From positions 621,955 to 685,954 of the forward strand of contig NZ_BDUC01000001.1 in the NCBI RefSeq assembly GCF_002218085.1: DNA of 64,000 nucleotides. The letters are read 5' to 3'. The translations under genes were made by a program, and so were the position numbers. Shown here piece after piece: positions 7,948-16,701 of this stretch. Position 1 is the stretch's first letter. Every line of letters starts with the position of its first letter. Source of the stretch: Tolypothrix sp. NIES-4075. GTDB taxonomy: Bacteria > Cyanobacteriota > Cyanobacteriia > Cyanobacteriales > Nostocaceae. The notes beneath the pieces were generated by a model, which ran no database searches, had not been told where the DNA came from, and was given only the letters and a program-made list of their open reading frames with translations.

Positions 7948-8625
7948 ATGCACATGAAAGGACAACTTTTTGAATTAATACCCACACTCATGCAAGTCTT
8001 GCAAAGAAATGTGGGCTGGATGACTTGGAACTTATTTCTGGCTTTTATACCTTTAGCTTTGAGTGTTTGGCTGTTTCGCACTAAACGCGGACGTTCTTGG
8101 GTTTGGTGGTTCGGATTCCTGGTGTTCTTCGCTTTTTTACCGAATGCGCCTTATTTATTAACTGATGTAATTCACCTGATAGATGATATCCGTACAGTTC
8201 AATCTGTATGGTTGATTACTTTAGTGCTAATTCCAGTGTATTTGCTGGTGATTTTATCTGGATTTGGAGCTTACGTAATATCTTTAATTAATTGGGGTTA
8301 CTACTTACACCGCATTGGCAAAAGTCAGTGGATTTTGGGGGTTGAGTTGATTACCCATGCTTTCAATGCCGTTGGTATTTATTGGGGGCGGTTTTTGCGT
8401 TTCAACAGTTGGGATTTTATTACGCAACCGGATGCAGTACTCACTAAAGGTGTAGAGGAAATTCTTGGTAAACAGCCTTTGGTGATTATCGCCATCACTT
8501 TTGTAGTTTTAACAGCGTTGCACTGGCTGATGAAACGAGTGATTTTAAGTTTTATCAGGCAACCGCAGAATGGAGCAGATATTAAGTCACGCTCATCGAA
8601 TCCTAACACCCACAACGCTGGGTAA
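7948..8625 (+). CDS. DUF1361-type integral membrane protein
   Basis: About 225 residues with six or so hydrophobic helices. The segment FLPNAPYLLTDVIHL is the hallmark of the DUF1361 family of uncharacterised bacterial membrane proteins. Start codon choice is open: TTG 7942, ATG 7948 or ATG 7954; a GGA at 7944-7946 is best spaced for 7954. The tail (GADIKSRSSNPNTHNAG) is hydrophilic. No operon partner; flanked by repeat-rich spacers on both sides. Confidence 0.8.
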   Translation: MHMKGQLFELIPTLMQVLQRNVGWMTWNLFLAFIPLALSVWLFRTKRGRSWVWWFGFLVFFAFLPNAPYLLTDVIHLIDDIRTVQSVWLITLVLIPVYLLVILSGFGAYVISLINWGYYLHRIGKSQWILGVELITHAFNAVGIYWGRFLRFNSWDFITQPDAVLTKGVEEILGKQPLVIIAITFVVLTALHWLMKRVILSFIRQPQNGADIKSRSSNPNTHNAG

Positions 8626-9164
8626 GTTTGCTGATTTTAGATTCTTAGATTGGAAACTAAAGACAAACAGACAAATTGTCCTTCGGGTTCGCGGCTGTGC
8701 TTCAAGTCGGGAAGCCCGTCCAGCGCAAGCCTTTCCAACGCACTGGCTCACCAATTTCCAATTTTTGATTACTAATTGCTTTTTGGGTTCGCAGCTCCTT
8801 CTTTTGCCACAGACCAAGGCGAACAAGTCGCTTACCTAATTATCATGAATATTATCTGATTAAAAAATCAAATAAAACCAAATAAGGTAGAAATGGTTTT
8901 ATTTGAACCGCCGTTATTTGAAAAAAATCTGCGATGTCTAGCGACAAGAAGCAGAGCTTCTACGCAATGCTTAAATATCGGCAGTAAGCAATAACAGAAT
9001 ATTAAATAAAAACTCATTCACCTCTGTACCCGTCATGTCCTCCATCTAAAGAAGGGGGATGTGACGGGTAATTTCTTATCAAAAGAAAGATGCAGCAAAA
9101 CGCATCTAGATTTGAAATGAATCTAGATTGTTCAGATGAAGATTAACTATCATCGGAGTTTAAT
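8626..9164. other. 539-bp intergenic region with repeats and a GC-rich hairpin
   Basis: The first half contains fragments of dispersed cyanobacterial repeats (TTCGGGTTCGCGGCTGTGC..., AGCGCAAGCCTTTCC, GCAGAGCTTCTACGCAATGC). The second half holds the hairpin at 9027-9070 and an AT-rich leader to the baeRF-family gene. No convincing gene was found. Confidence 0.5.
9027..9070. promoter_or_regulatory. GC-rich hairpin in the leader of the baeRF-family gene
   Basis: TACCCGTCA (9027-9035) and TGACGGGTA (9062-9070) pair perfectly, and the pairing continues inward with wobble pairs (TCC-CC with GG-GGA), for about 17 bp around a 10-nt loop. No T-run follows. It lies about 95 nt upstream of the ATG at 9165 and may be an upstream terminator or a leader structure. 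Confidence 0.45.
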
Positions 9165-10334
9165 ATGGCGCTATTGTCTATTGACGAACTAAAAAGTTTA
9201 GTAGAAAACTCTCAACAACCATGTGTTTCTCTATATATGCCCATGCAAAAAGCCGGACCAGAGGTTCGACAAAACCCAATTCGCTTCAAAAATTTAATTC
9301 GTGAAGCAGAAGCACGCTTAGATACAATGGAGTCTCGTCACACAGAGGCTGTTGATTTCCTACAGCCAGCCAAGGAACTTGATACGGCTGAGTTTTGGGA
9401 AAACCAAGACCACGGATTGGTAATTTTTGTTTCTCCAAATGTATTTCGCTACTACCAACTGCCGATGGAGTTTCAAGAATTAGTGGTTGTTAGCGACCAA
9501 TTCCACCTCAAACCATTGCTACATCTGGTTAACAACGATGGACGCTTTTATGTCCTAGCTTTGAGCCAAAAGGATGTTAAGTTTTTTGAGGGAACACGCT
9601 ACAGCATCAAAGAGGTAGAGGTAAAAAATATGCCTAAGAGCCTCGATGAAGCACTTCAATATGACGAAACTGCGTCATACGGTCAATTTCGGATTGCCAC
9701 ATCAAAAGGGGGAACCTCAAATTCTTTTTCTCAGCCTGGTTCGTTTCACGGGCAAGGAAGTCCTGACCGGGATGAGCATCAGAAAGACATCCTCCAATTC
9801 TTTCACGCTATTGATGCCCCATTACACGAGAAACTGCGAAATCAAAAAGCACCTTTAGTTTTGGCAGGAGTTGAGTATCTGCATCCGATTTACCGCGAGG
9901 CAAATACTTATCCGCATTTGGTAGAAGAAGGCATTACTCGCAGACCGGAAATTTTCCAAGCAGAAGAATTGCACGAAGATGCTTGGCAAATCGTGGAACC
10001 TATGTTTTCTCAAGCACAAAAGGATGCAATGGAACTTTATCAGCAACTAGCTGGGGAGGGGACTGGTAAAGCTTCTAGTGATATCAAAGAAATCATTTCA
10101 GCAGCTTATTACCAAAGAGTTGATTCTTTGTTTGTACCTGTAGGGCAGCAAATATGGGGTAAGTTCGATCCAGAAAACATGAGTGTCGATTTACACCCAG
10201 AACCAGAGCCAGACGATGAGGATATGTTAGATTTTGCCGCGATTCATACGCTTTTAAACAGTGGTACGGTTTACACCGTTGAGCCAGAAAAAGTGCCAAA
10301 TGGCGCACATGCGGCGGCAATTTTCCGATATTAA
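9165..10334 (+). CDS. baeRF-family (bacterial archaeo-eukaryotic release-factor-like) protein
   Basis: 389 residues, cytoplasmic and acidic. The N-terminus (LSIDELKSLVENSQQPCVSLYMP) and internal features (GLVIFVSPNVFRYYQLP, VLALSQKDVKFFEG, SDIKEIISAAYYQRVDSLFVP, ending NGAHAAAIFRY) match the layout of bacterial eRF1/Pelota-like (baeRF) proteins, which are proposed to act at ribosomes. No GGQ motif is evident. GGAGTTTAAT precedes the ATG, so the start is well supported. It is single, with a hairpin-containing leader. Family assignment is from memory of these motifs; the exact function is unknown. Confidence 0.7.
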   Translation: MALLSIDELKSLVENSQQPCVSLYMPMQKAGPEVRQNPIRFKNLIREAEARLDTMESRHTEAVDFLQPAKELDTAEFWENQDHGLVIFVSPNVFRYYQLPMEFQELVVVSDQFHLKPLLHLVNNDGRFYVLALSQKDVKFFEGTRYSIKEVEVKNMPKSLDEALQYDETASYGQFRIATSKGGTSNSFSQPGSFHGQGSPDRDEHQKDILQFFHAIDAPLHEKLRNQKAPLVLAGVEYLHPIYREANTYPHLVEEGITRRPEIFQAEELHEDAWQIVEPMFSQAQKDAMELYQQLAGEGTGKASSDIKEIISAAYYQRVDSLFVPVGQQIWGKFDPENMSVDLHPEPEPDDEDMLDFAAIHTLLNSGTVYTVEPEKVPNGAHAAAIFRY

Positions 10335-10342
10335 TTGTGTTT

Positions 10343-10383
10343 ATGGTGTTGTATAAAGATAAACAAGCTATATACAACACCAT
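10343..10383. promoter_or_regulatory. 13-bp inverted repeat ending at the start codon of the next gene
   Basis: ATGGTGTTGTATA (10343-10355) and TATACAACACCAT (10371-10383) are perfect complements around a 15-nt loop. The right arm ends 2 nt before the ATG at 10386, where the ribosome-binding site should be; there is no T-run. A translation-blocking hairpin or operator is possible. Confidence 0.5.
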
Positions 10384-10385
10384 TT

Positions 10386-11198
10386 ATGAATAATATTCGT
10401 TGCTTTATCAGTCAATCTCTCATCGGTTTAACTCTTTTAAATGTGGCAATGTTTGCCAAAGGAGCGATCGCAGAAACTATCACCGGGCAATCAGGCAATG
10501 TGCGGGCAGAAATATCCTACGACAAACCTCAGGAGTATCAGTATAAAAATGTTCGGTTGAAAATTATCCGGGCAGGTAAAACAATTTTGGATAAAAAATT
10601 GCCCCAAGAAAGTGGATACGATCGCCCTTCGGGAAGTCTGGCTGGAGAAAATAAGTTGCCCGTGGTAGACTTAGACGGCAACAAAGAACCAGAAGTAATC
10701 GCCGATTTCTTTACAGGTGGAGCGCACTGTTGTGTTTATTCTTTAATTTATCGTTATAACGGCACATCTAAGCAATACTCTAAAATACGCCATGAATGGG
10801 GCAATGCTGGCTATGAACTTAAAGATTTAGACAAAGACGGATTATCAGAATTTGAGAGTCGAGACGATCGCTTTGCCTATGCTTTTACATCTTATGCGGC
10901 TTCTGGCTACCCACTGCAAATTTGGCAATATCGCCAAGGTAAGATGATTGATGTTACCCGTCGCTATCCGAAATTAATCGCCAAACATGCCTCGGAAAAC
11001 TGGCAAACTTACTTACAAGCTAAAAAAGAAGGTGACGACGGGAAGGGATTTTTAGCAGCGTACTTGGCAGATAAATATATGCTGGGACAAGGAAAAGATG
11101 CTTGGCAGCAGGTAGAGCAAGTTTATCAAGGAAGCGAACGCTCTAAATACTTTGCCCAAGTGCGTCAGTTTTTGCGCGAAACTGGCTACAGTAATTGA
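10386..11198 (+). CDS. exported protein with acidic VCBS-like segments, unknown function
   Basis: 270 residues from the ATG at 10386 (MNNIRCFISQSL). Sec signal peptide with cleavage at AIA-ET near residue 29. The mature part has acidic repeat-like motifs DLDGNKEPEVIADFFTGG and DLDKDGLSEFESRDDRF, like FG-GAP/VCBS or calcium-binding loops, and a Cys pair in GGAHCCVYSL. A periplasmic or surface calcium-binding role is inferred only. It follows the baeRF-like gene by 52 bp and converges on the PEP-synthase-like gene through a long hairpin. Confidence 0.72.
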   Translation: MNNIRCFISQSLIGLTLLNVAMFAKGAIAETITGQSGNVRAEISYDKPQEYQYKNVRLKIIRAGKTILDKKLPQESGYDRPSGSLAGENKLPVVDLDGNKEPEVIADFFTGGAHCCVYSLIYRYNGTSKQYSKIRHEWGNAGYELKDLDKDGLSEFESRDDRFAYAFTSYAASGYPLQIWQYRQGKMIDVTRRYPKLIAKHASENWQTYLQAKKEGDDGKGFLAAYLADKYMLGQGKDAWQQVEQVYQGSERSKYFAQVRQFLRETGYSN

Positions 11199-11335
11199 AC
11201 CAGAAAGCTCATCAATCGCTATAATCTAGAATACAACTGTCGTTAGCAGCTAAAAAACTTTACTTCTTTTTCCGGTTATTAGATGATACGGAACTTGGCT
11301 TAGTTGTAACGATATCAACATTTAGTAGCCACCTT

Positions 11336-11397
11336 CAGTAGATCACAAAGTTTTTCTAACAGGGCGATCGCCTGTTGAAAAACTTTGTGATCTACTG
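11336..11397. terminator. 27-bp near-perfect hairpin between convergent genes
   Basis: CAGTAGATCACAAAGTTTTTC (11336-11356) pairs perfectly with 11377-11397; after one bulged T the stem continues (AACAGG with CCTGTT) up to a loop containing GCGATCG. It lies between the + stop at 11198 and the - stop at 11421, so it can act as a bidirectional terminator, although the perfect arms also resemble a small repeat element. Confidence 0.6.
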
Positions 11398-11420
11398 ACT
11401 TTATCCCCTCTAAGTTCTCT

Positions 11421-13784
11421 TCAACTACTGCTGCTAAATCTTTGTTGTCGTGCTGCTTCTAGAATTATTCTTTGTTCGGCACGAGCGATCGCTTGATATG
11501 TCCTCGATACCGCTTCTGGTTCTACAGATATAGACGTAATCCCCCATTCTACCAACTTCTCAATAATTTCTGGATACAGCGCTGGTGCTTGTCCGCAAAT
11601 TGAGCAAGGAATAAGAGCAGATTTTGCCATCTTAATTAGTTGAGCTACGGCACTCATTACTGCCGGATGTCGTTCATCAAATGAAGACGCTAACTCTCCT
11701 TGTTCTCGATCTACTCCTAACAGTAGTTGAGTTAGGTCATTTGTACCAATCGAAATTCCTTGTACACCTGCTTTCACATATTCTGGCAATAAAAATAGCA
11801 CGCTTGGCACTTCTGCCATAATCCACAGTTGAAATTGTGGCTTTTGAGTTAACCCTGCTAACTCAACTTTTTGACGACAAAAAGAAAACTCTTCCACAGT
11901 GCGAACAAAAGGCAATATTAAATGGATATTGTTGTAGTCTGCTTGCTGTATTGCAGCTATTGCTTCAAGTTCCAACTCAAAAACTGCGGAATTTTGCAAA
12001 TAAGCAAAAGTGCCACGCTCACCTAACATTGACTGTGGGGAAGATGGTACATTAGAGCTAAATGATGTCAATTCGTGCGATCGCCAATCCAAAGAGCGAT
12101 AAAAAACTGGTCGTGGTGCAAAAGCACGAACAAACTGCATCATTTGCTCAGACCATAGCTCTAATAATTGTGCCTTACGTCCGCTAGAAAGCCAACTATT
12201 AGGATGTTGCCCTTCGAGTATTGTTAACACCATCAATTCTGAGCGTATCAATCCTACCCCATCTACAGGCAAGCTTTGCACCTGCTCTATCAGGCTGGGC
12301 TGACTTAAATTAACCAGCAACTGTGTAGCAATCATGGGTAGGTGCGCTGACAAAAGGATAGGGGAATTAGAGGCTAAAGGTTCTTTTGTGAAGTTGCCCA
12401 GTTGAGAGGGTTGCGCTTTGTGCTTTGGTGTCGGTTGGATAGTGAGGGGAACTTCCTGACTTTCTCCATTTTCTTTTCTTACACGATAGACTTCTCCTCT
12501 GTCACCATCCAAAAGTAGGCGATCGCCTGTTTGAATTAAAGCTGTAGCATCTTTTGCGCTCACTACTGCTGGGATGCCCAACTCTCTGGCAAGAATTGCC
12601 GCATGGCTAGTCAATCCTCCTTTTTCAGTGATAATACCGTTAACTTGTTGCATTAACGGTAGCCAATCAGGGGCGATCGCTTGTGCAACCAAAATCACTC
12701 CTAATGGTAGTTGCTCCGATGATAAAAGCGAATTTACTACATAAGCAGTCGCTGTCACACGACCCGTCCCTGCTCCTATTCCCTTGAGAAAGTGTGTATT
12801 GTGAACGACAAATTGGGGAGCGCTAACTTTTGTCAGATAAAGCTTTGGGGTTGAAAATTCCTCAGAGATAGTCCACTCAACGGTATAATTTGTACCGAGA
12901 TCGTTTTCAAGTAGATTCGCCAGTTCAATTAATTGTTGCAAATATTCTTCTTCTAAAGCGTACTGTTTTTGTTGAGATGACTCAAGCAAATGTGCCACCA
13001 AAGTGCTATCTAGCGCCAAAGAATCGGGTGGTGTATCATCAAGACCATAAGCAAGCATTTTATTGCCCAGTTGTCGTTCTCTGACAATGCCGGTTTCCCG
13101 TTGAATGTAGTAGACATCCGGCTGAACTTCGCCGTGTTGCAGTGCTATTCCCAATCCCCAGGTTGCTTCAATATCCCATCCAGAGGTGTTGGAATTGAGT
13201 AAACCGCTAGCGAGTGCATTTTCAATTGGTTGCACCAAAACTGCTAAATTAATTTGTCGCAGGTCAATTCCGAGACGTTGCCAATATAGTAAACTTTTGG
13301 CACGAAATAATTGACTCCAAGTGGTTTTTAATGCCAAAGCGATCGCTTCATAGTCACAATGGCAAATTTGCGACTCCAGCAACCCAGATATATTGCCTAC
13401 TTGATGCGTTGCAGTCGGTATCGCTACACTAGGTCGAAAAATTAAACACGCAGTTTTCCATTCCTTAGCTGCTTCGAGAATTTTATTCACCCACTTTGAT
13501 GGTACAGTCGCCGCGATAATTTCCTGATGTAAGTGACCAGCCACCTGTTGCAATTGACGCCAATTATCCACATCTAGGTGTAACGAAGAATAAGGCAAAT
13601 CAGCAACTAATGCCTCTGAACTATTGAGAGTTTCCAGAAATTGCCGCAAAACTTCCGCACCTACTACAAAACCAGGCTTCACCGGGTAGCCACGCTGCAT
13701 AATTCTACCCAAGTGAAACGCTTTATCACCAACTTTGGCGCGGTCTTGCAGTTTAATTTGGTCAAGCCAGTAGAGTTTATCCAC
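11421..13784 (-). CDS. PEP synthase / pyruvate phosphate dikinase-like enzyme
   Basis: 787 residues. N-terminal ATP-grasp-like region (1-320), central phospho-His swivel domain with GGLTSHAAILAREL (His394) and C-terminal PEP-binding TIM barrel (VGLIRSELM, GISIGTNDLTQLLLGVDR, CSICGQAP with the catalytic Cys). Length fits PpsA (pyruvate + ATP to PEP + AMP + Pi). The ATP-grasp part is divergent: the usual RSSATAEDL stretch is replaced by FRPSVAIPTATHQVG, and the first Lys motif reads VGDKAFHLG. The phosphotransfer residues are intact but ATP use is uncertain, so it may be a PpsA-like paralogue rather than the main enzyme. Monocistronic. Confidence 0.82.
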   Translation of the reverse strand: MDKLYWLDQIKLQDRAKVGDKAFHLGRIMQRGYPVKPGFVVGAEVLRQFLETLNSSEALVADLPYSSLHLDVDNWRQLQQVAGHLHQEIIAATVPSKWVNKILEAAKEWKTACLIFRPSVAIPTATHQVGNISGLLESQICHCDYEAIALALKTTWSQLFRAKSLLYWQRLGIDLRQINLAVLVQPIENALASGLLNSNTSGWDIEATWGLGIALQHGEVQPDVYYIQRETGIVRERQLGNKMLAYGLDDTPPDSLALDSTLVAHLLESSQQKQYALEEEYLQQLIELANLLENDLGTNYTVEWTISEEFSTPKLYLTKVSAPQFVVHNTHFLKGIGAGTGRVTATAYVVNSLLSSEQLPLGVILVAQAIAPDWLPLMQQVNGIITEKGGLTSHAAILARELGIPAVVSAKDATALIQTGDRLLLDGDRGEVYRVRKENGESQEVPLTIQPTPKHKAQPSQLGNFTKEPLASNSPILLSAHLPMIATQLLVNLSQPSLIEQVQSLPVDGVGLIRSELMVLTILEGQHPNSWLSSGRKAQLLELWSEQMMQFVRAFAPRPVFYRSLDWRSHELTSFSSNVPSSPQSMLGERGTFAYLQNSAVFELELEAIAAIQQADYNNIHLILPFVRTVEEFSFCRQKVELAGLTQKPQFQLWIMAEVPSVLFLLPEYVKAGVQGISIGTNDLTQLLLGVDREQGELASSFDERHPAVMSAVAQLIKMAKSALIPCSICGQAPALYPEIIEKLVEWGITSISVEPEAVSRTYQAIARAEQRIILEAARQQRFSSSS

Positions 13785-13824
13785 TCAAATTGCTAATTGT
13801 CAGTTGTCATGTAACTACGGGCGT

Positions 13825-13877
13825 CATCTTCTTTAGGACTAAAGTCTTGTAAGGGCAATTCATGAATTGCCCCTACG
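13825..13877. repeat. dispersed palindromic repeats
   Basis: AGGACTAAAGTC followed by the perfect 20-bp palindrome GGGCAATTCATGAATTGCCC (13853-13872). Both are related to other repeats in this window (6462-6505, 22822-22842). Confidence 0.6.
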
Positions 13878-14068
13878 TAAATTCAAGCTTTGACGACGAT
13901 TTGCGCTCATTCCTATCCTGGTAGTTTGTCAGATTTCATCTACTCATTACCTTCGTTCCTCCTGTACCCCGGCAAAAAGGGGTTTAGTTAATTTATATAG
14001 TTGCACATGCCAGTGTATTAATAATTAAAGTAAAATATAAGATTATTTTTTATCTAAAAATATAAGCA

Positions 14069-14641
14069 TTGTTAAGCACTTACTACCTTTTGCCCAATGA
14101 TTGGCTAAATATCACTTTCCGGCTATGTCTGGCTTTGCTTTTTGGGGCAATTATTGGCTTAGAACGCCAACTTAAGCGCAAACCAGCCGGTTTAAGAACT
14201 CATATGTTGGTATGTTTTGGTTCAGCGGTGTTTACTCTCATACCTCTGCTCACAAATGCCGGTCAACCAGATAATAATTCTCTTAGTCGCACCATTCAAG
14301 GAATTACAGCTGGTATAGGATTTCTTGGTGGAGGGGAAATTTTACGTGAATCTTCCCAAAAATCACAGCATTCTGAAGTTCACGGATTGACATCGGCAGC
14401 AGCTATTTGGGTTTCGGCTGCTTTGGGAATTGTCGCTGGCTGTGGTTTATGGCAGTTAGGATTAATTGCTGTTGTACTGACTTTTTTGGTTCTCAACCTT
14501 TTTAAAAGATTAGAAAAACGTTATTACTTAAAAGTCAACCGTGAACAAAAAGATACTTCTGTACTGCTAATTTCTCCAGTTGAAGAAAATATTTCTCCAG
14601 ACACAAATCAAGATAATAACTTTATACCACCTAAGTCTTAA
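14069..14641 (+). CDS. MgtC/SapB family membrane protein
   Basis: 190 residues. Four to five membrane helices with the family motifs LLFGAIIGLERQLKRKPAGLRTHMLVCFGSA (split here across helices 1 and 2), GIGFLGGGEILRE and HGLTSAAAIWVSAALGIVAG. MgtC proteins in other bacteria affect Mg2+ adaptation and F1Fo ATPase activity; the role in cyanobacteria is not defined. The start is TTG at 14069, because the next in-frame Met is inside the conserved region. It converges directly (no gap) on the next minus-strand gene. Confidence 0.85.
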   Translation: MLSTYYLLPNDWLNITFRLCLALLFGAIIGLERQLKRKPAGLRTHMLVCFGSAVFTLIPLLTNAGQPDNNSLSRTIQGITAGIGFLGGGEILRESSQKSQHSEVHGLTSAAAIWVSAALGIVAGCGLWQLGLIAVVLTFLVLNLFKRLEKRYYLKVNREQKDTSVLLISPVEENISPDTNQDNNFIPPKS

Positions 14642-15055
14642 CTAATTAAACAAAGCAAGTGCTTTAGCAAAAATAGTTTCTTCTGCTCTAGTTTCAAGAA
14701 TTGACTGTACTAAATTGATAAACTCACTGTCGAGTTTAGTATCATTCTCAATGGTTTTACTAGCAGCATAAAAACTCACATCATCTATTTTCAATTCATT
14801 GGTAGTGCCTGTTTGCCAGCCTGGTGTTTTGCTATCCCAAGAAAGCGATCTACCGCGTAAAGTAAATTGAAACCAGGCTATTTCATCATTTTTGAATTCA
14901 AAAAAAACATCAAAATAGGGTTCTTCTCCTTGGAACCAAACTCTGCTAATATCTCCTTTTTTACTTTGTTTAAGTATCTTTTGCTCAATTCTTCGCAATG
15001 ATGCACCTAAGGATGCAATTTCATTTTTTTCGATAAAATAATTGCTTTTAGGCAT
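14642..15055 (-). CDS. conserved hypothetical protein
   Basis: 137 residues, soluble, no signal peptide. An N-terminal helix (NEIASLGASLRRIEQKILKQ) is followed by a beta-rich section (YFDVFFEFKNDEIAWFQFTLRGRSLSW split across strands) and a C-terminal helix. Family not recognised. Its stop abuts the MgtC stop without intervening base. The composition resembles its neighbours. Confidence 0.65.
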   Translation of the reverse strand: MPKSNYFIEKNEIASLGASLRRIEQKILKQSKKGDISRVWFQGEEPYFDVFFEFKNDEIAWFQFTLRGRSLSWDSKTPGWQTGTTNELKIDDVSFYAASKTIENDTKLDSEFINLVQSILETRAEETIFAKALALFN

Positions 15056-15176
15056 GTTTTAAACCGCCAGGAATTTTTAGGTAGTTAAGTAATATTTCTT
15101 ACTTATAATATACATATTACTACAGCAATTTCTAAGTTACTTCGGAAAATATACCTTAGTCGGGCTTTGTGGATTC

Positions 15177-15298
15177 GTAGTGAGCGGTTTACCGCTCATA
15201 ATTTTGATTTTAAGGGCTGAAGCGCTTACTACAGTCGATTCGTAGTCAGCGGTTTACCGCTCGTAATTTTGATTTTAAGCGCAAAGAGCGCTTACTAC
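15177..15298. repeat. two copies of a 56-57 bp palindromic repeat
   Basis: Copy 1 at 15177-15232 and copy 2 at 15242-15298 both run GTAGT(G/C)AGCGGTTTACCG...GCGCTTACTAC, with the shared core TAATTTTGATTTTAAG. Inner palindromes (GAGCGGTTTACCGCTC) give stable hairpins. The same family is found in the coding region at 6462-6505. Confidence 0.8.
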
Positions 15299-15325
15299 GA
15301 AAGAATATTTATTATTTTCACGCTC

Positions 15326-16453
15326 CTAAAAAGCGGATGCTGATGATATTTCTCCTGCTTTAACGAAAAGAATTTGCGAGGAATTTAACCATTGAGAATC
15401 AAAAGAACCGAGGTGAGTTGTAGTAATTAAAGTTTGAAAACGGTCTTGAATGGTATCAAGTAATTGATTTTGCCGGGATGGATCTAACTCAGCAAGAACA
15501 TCATCAAGCAATAACAGTGGTGGTTCTCCAACGACTTCTTCAATTAGTTGTAATTCTGCTAGTTTTAAAGCTAGTACTAGCGTTCTTTGTTGACCTTGAG
15601 AACCGTATTGACGAGCAGGTGTTTGATTGATAGTTAATTCTACTTCGTCGCGGTGGGGACCGACAAGGGTTGTGCCTTGACGAAGTTCGGCAACAGATCG
15701 AAGCTGAATTTTTTCTAAAAAAGCTTGCTGTATTTGTTCTGGATGGTTTTGCTCTAAAGCAACACTAGGGACGTAATTAATTTCTAAAATTTCTGTACTA
15801 CCGCTGATGCTAGCGTGCCAAGCTTGAGCAATCGGTGCTAATCGTTGTAAAGCGCGATCGCGTCTTCTAATTACTCGTGTTCCCGTGGTAGCTAATTGTG
15901 CATCCCACAAAGCAAGTTCTGAGTCTTGAGTGCTAAGTGCTGAGTCTTGATTTTGTTTCAAAAAAGCATTACGCTGTCGCAACACCTGATTATATTGCTG
16001 CAAAATGTGAGCATAAATCGGCTCAAGTTGAATTAAAAGCGTATCTAACCAGTTTCGCCGATTTTCCGGACCACCGCGCACCAGTTCTAAATCTAAGCTA
16101 GAAAATTGTACCGCATTCAACACACCGAGAAAATCCATCTGACGCCGCAAATTCTCGCTATTCAGAGCAACCGTGCGACGACCATTGCGACGTAAAGTTA
16201 AAGTTAAATCGCTTACACCAGTTTGTCGCTGTAAAGTGGCATTAATTTGAGATGCAACTTCCCCATCTTGAATTAAATCACGATCGCGTGCCATTCTATG
16301 CGATCGCAATGTCGCCAATAACTCCACCGCTTCCAACAAATTCGACTTTCCCTGAGCATTATTGCCCACCAAAATAGTTTTCGCAGCAGTAAAATCAACC
16401 TGCTGCTCTTTATAGTTGCGAAACTGTCTCAGGTGAATAGATTTGAGGTACAT
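15326..16453 (-). CDS. recF: DNA replication and repair protein RecF
   Basis: 375 residues from the ATG at 16453 (MYLKSIHLRQFRNYKEQQV); an upstream extension of the frame encodes repeat-like sequence and is not conserved in type. Walker A GNNAQGKSN, signature-like YGSQGQQRTLVLALKLAE and Walker B PLLLLDDVLAELD mark the SMC/ABC-like ATPase that loads RecA at gaps. The segment NQDSALSTQDSELALWD contains an in-frame insertion of a GAGTCTTGAGTGCTAAGTGC-type short repeat (15915-15950), in the coiled-coil arm. Monocistronic. Confidence 0.92.
   Translation of the reverse strand: MYLKSIHLRQFRNYKEQQVDFTAAKTILVGNNAQGKSNLLEAVELLATLRSHRMARDRDLIQDGEVASQINATLQRQTGVSDLTLTLRRNGRRTVALNSENLRRQMDFLGVLNAVQFSSLDLELVRGGPENRRNWLDTLLIQLEPIYAHILQQYNQVLRQRNAFLKQNQDSALSTQDSELALWDAQLATTGTRVIRRRDRALQRLAPIAQAWHASISGSTEILEINYVPSVALEQNHPEQIQQAFLEKIQLRSVAELRQGTTLVGPHRDEVELTINQTPARQYGSQGQQRTLVLALKLAELQLIEEVVGEPPLLLLDDVLAELDPSRQNQLLDTIQDRFQTLITTTHLGSFDSQWLNSSQILFVKAGEISSASAF
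15915..15950. repeat. short tandem repeat inserted in recF
   Basis: AGTCTTGAGTGCTAAGTGCTGAGTCTTGA is built from the GTGCTGAGT unit frequent in cyanobacterial intergenic regions; here it is translated as DSALSTQDSELA. Confidence 0.6.
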
Positions 16454-16605
16454 ATTGATCAAAGAGGGGAAAAGGGTAAGGGGAAAGGGGGGAAATGAAA
16501 ATAACAAATTTCCCAATCCCTAGTCCAAGCATTCCTATTCCTCTACTCCTCCTAAAAAACGAAAATTAAATAATATGCGATTTCCTGCTTTGCTACCTCA
16601 CGGAG

Positions 16606-16674
16606 ACCTCACCCCCTACCCCTCTCCTTAATAAGGAGAGGGGAGATAAAGCACAGCTTTGTCGGGGTGAGGTT
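16606..16674. repeat. CCTCACCCC...GGGGTGAGG hairpin repeat
   Basis: Inverted repeat with arms CCTCACCCC and GGGGTGAGG around an inner CCCCTCTCCTTAATAAGGAGAGGGG palindrome. It resembles a dispersed cyanobacterial repeat and may terminate transcription upstream of recF. Confidence 0.65.
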
Positions 16675-16701
16675 TTGTATTTTATTTAATCCCCACTCCT
16701 C

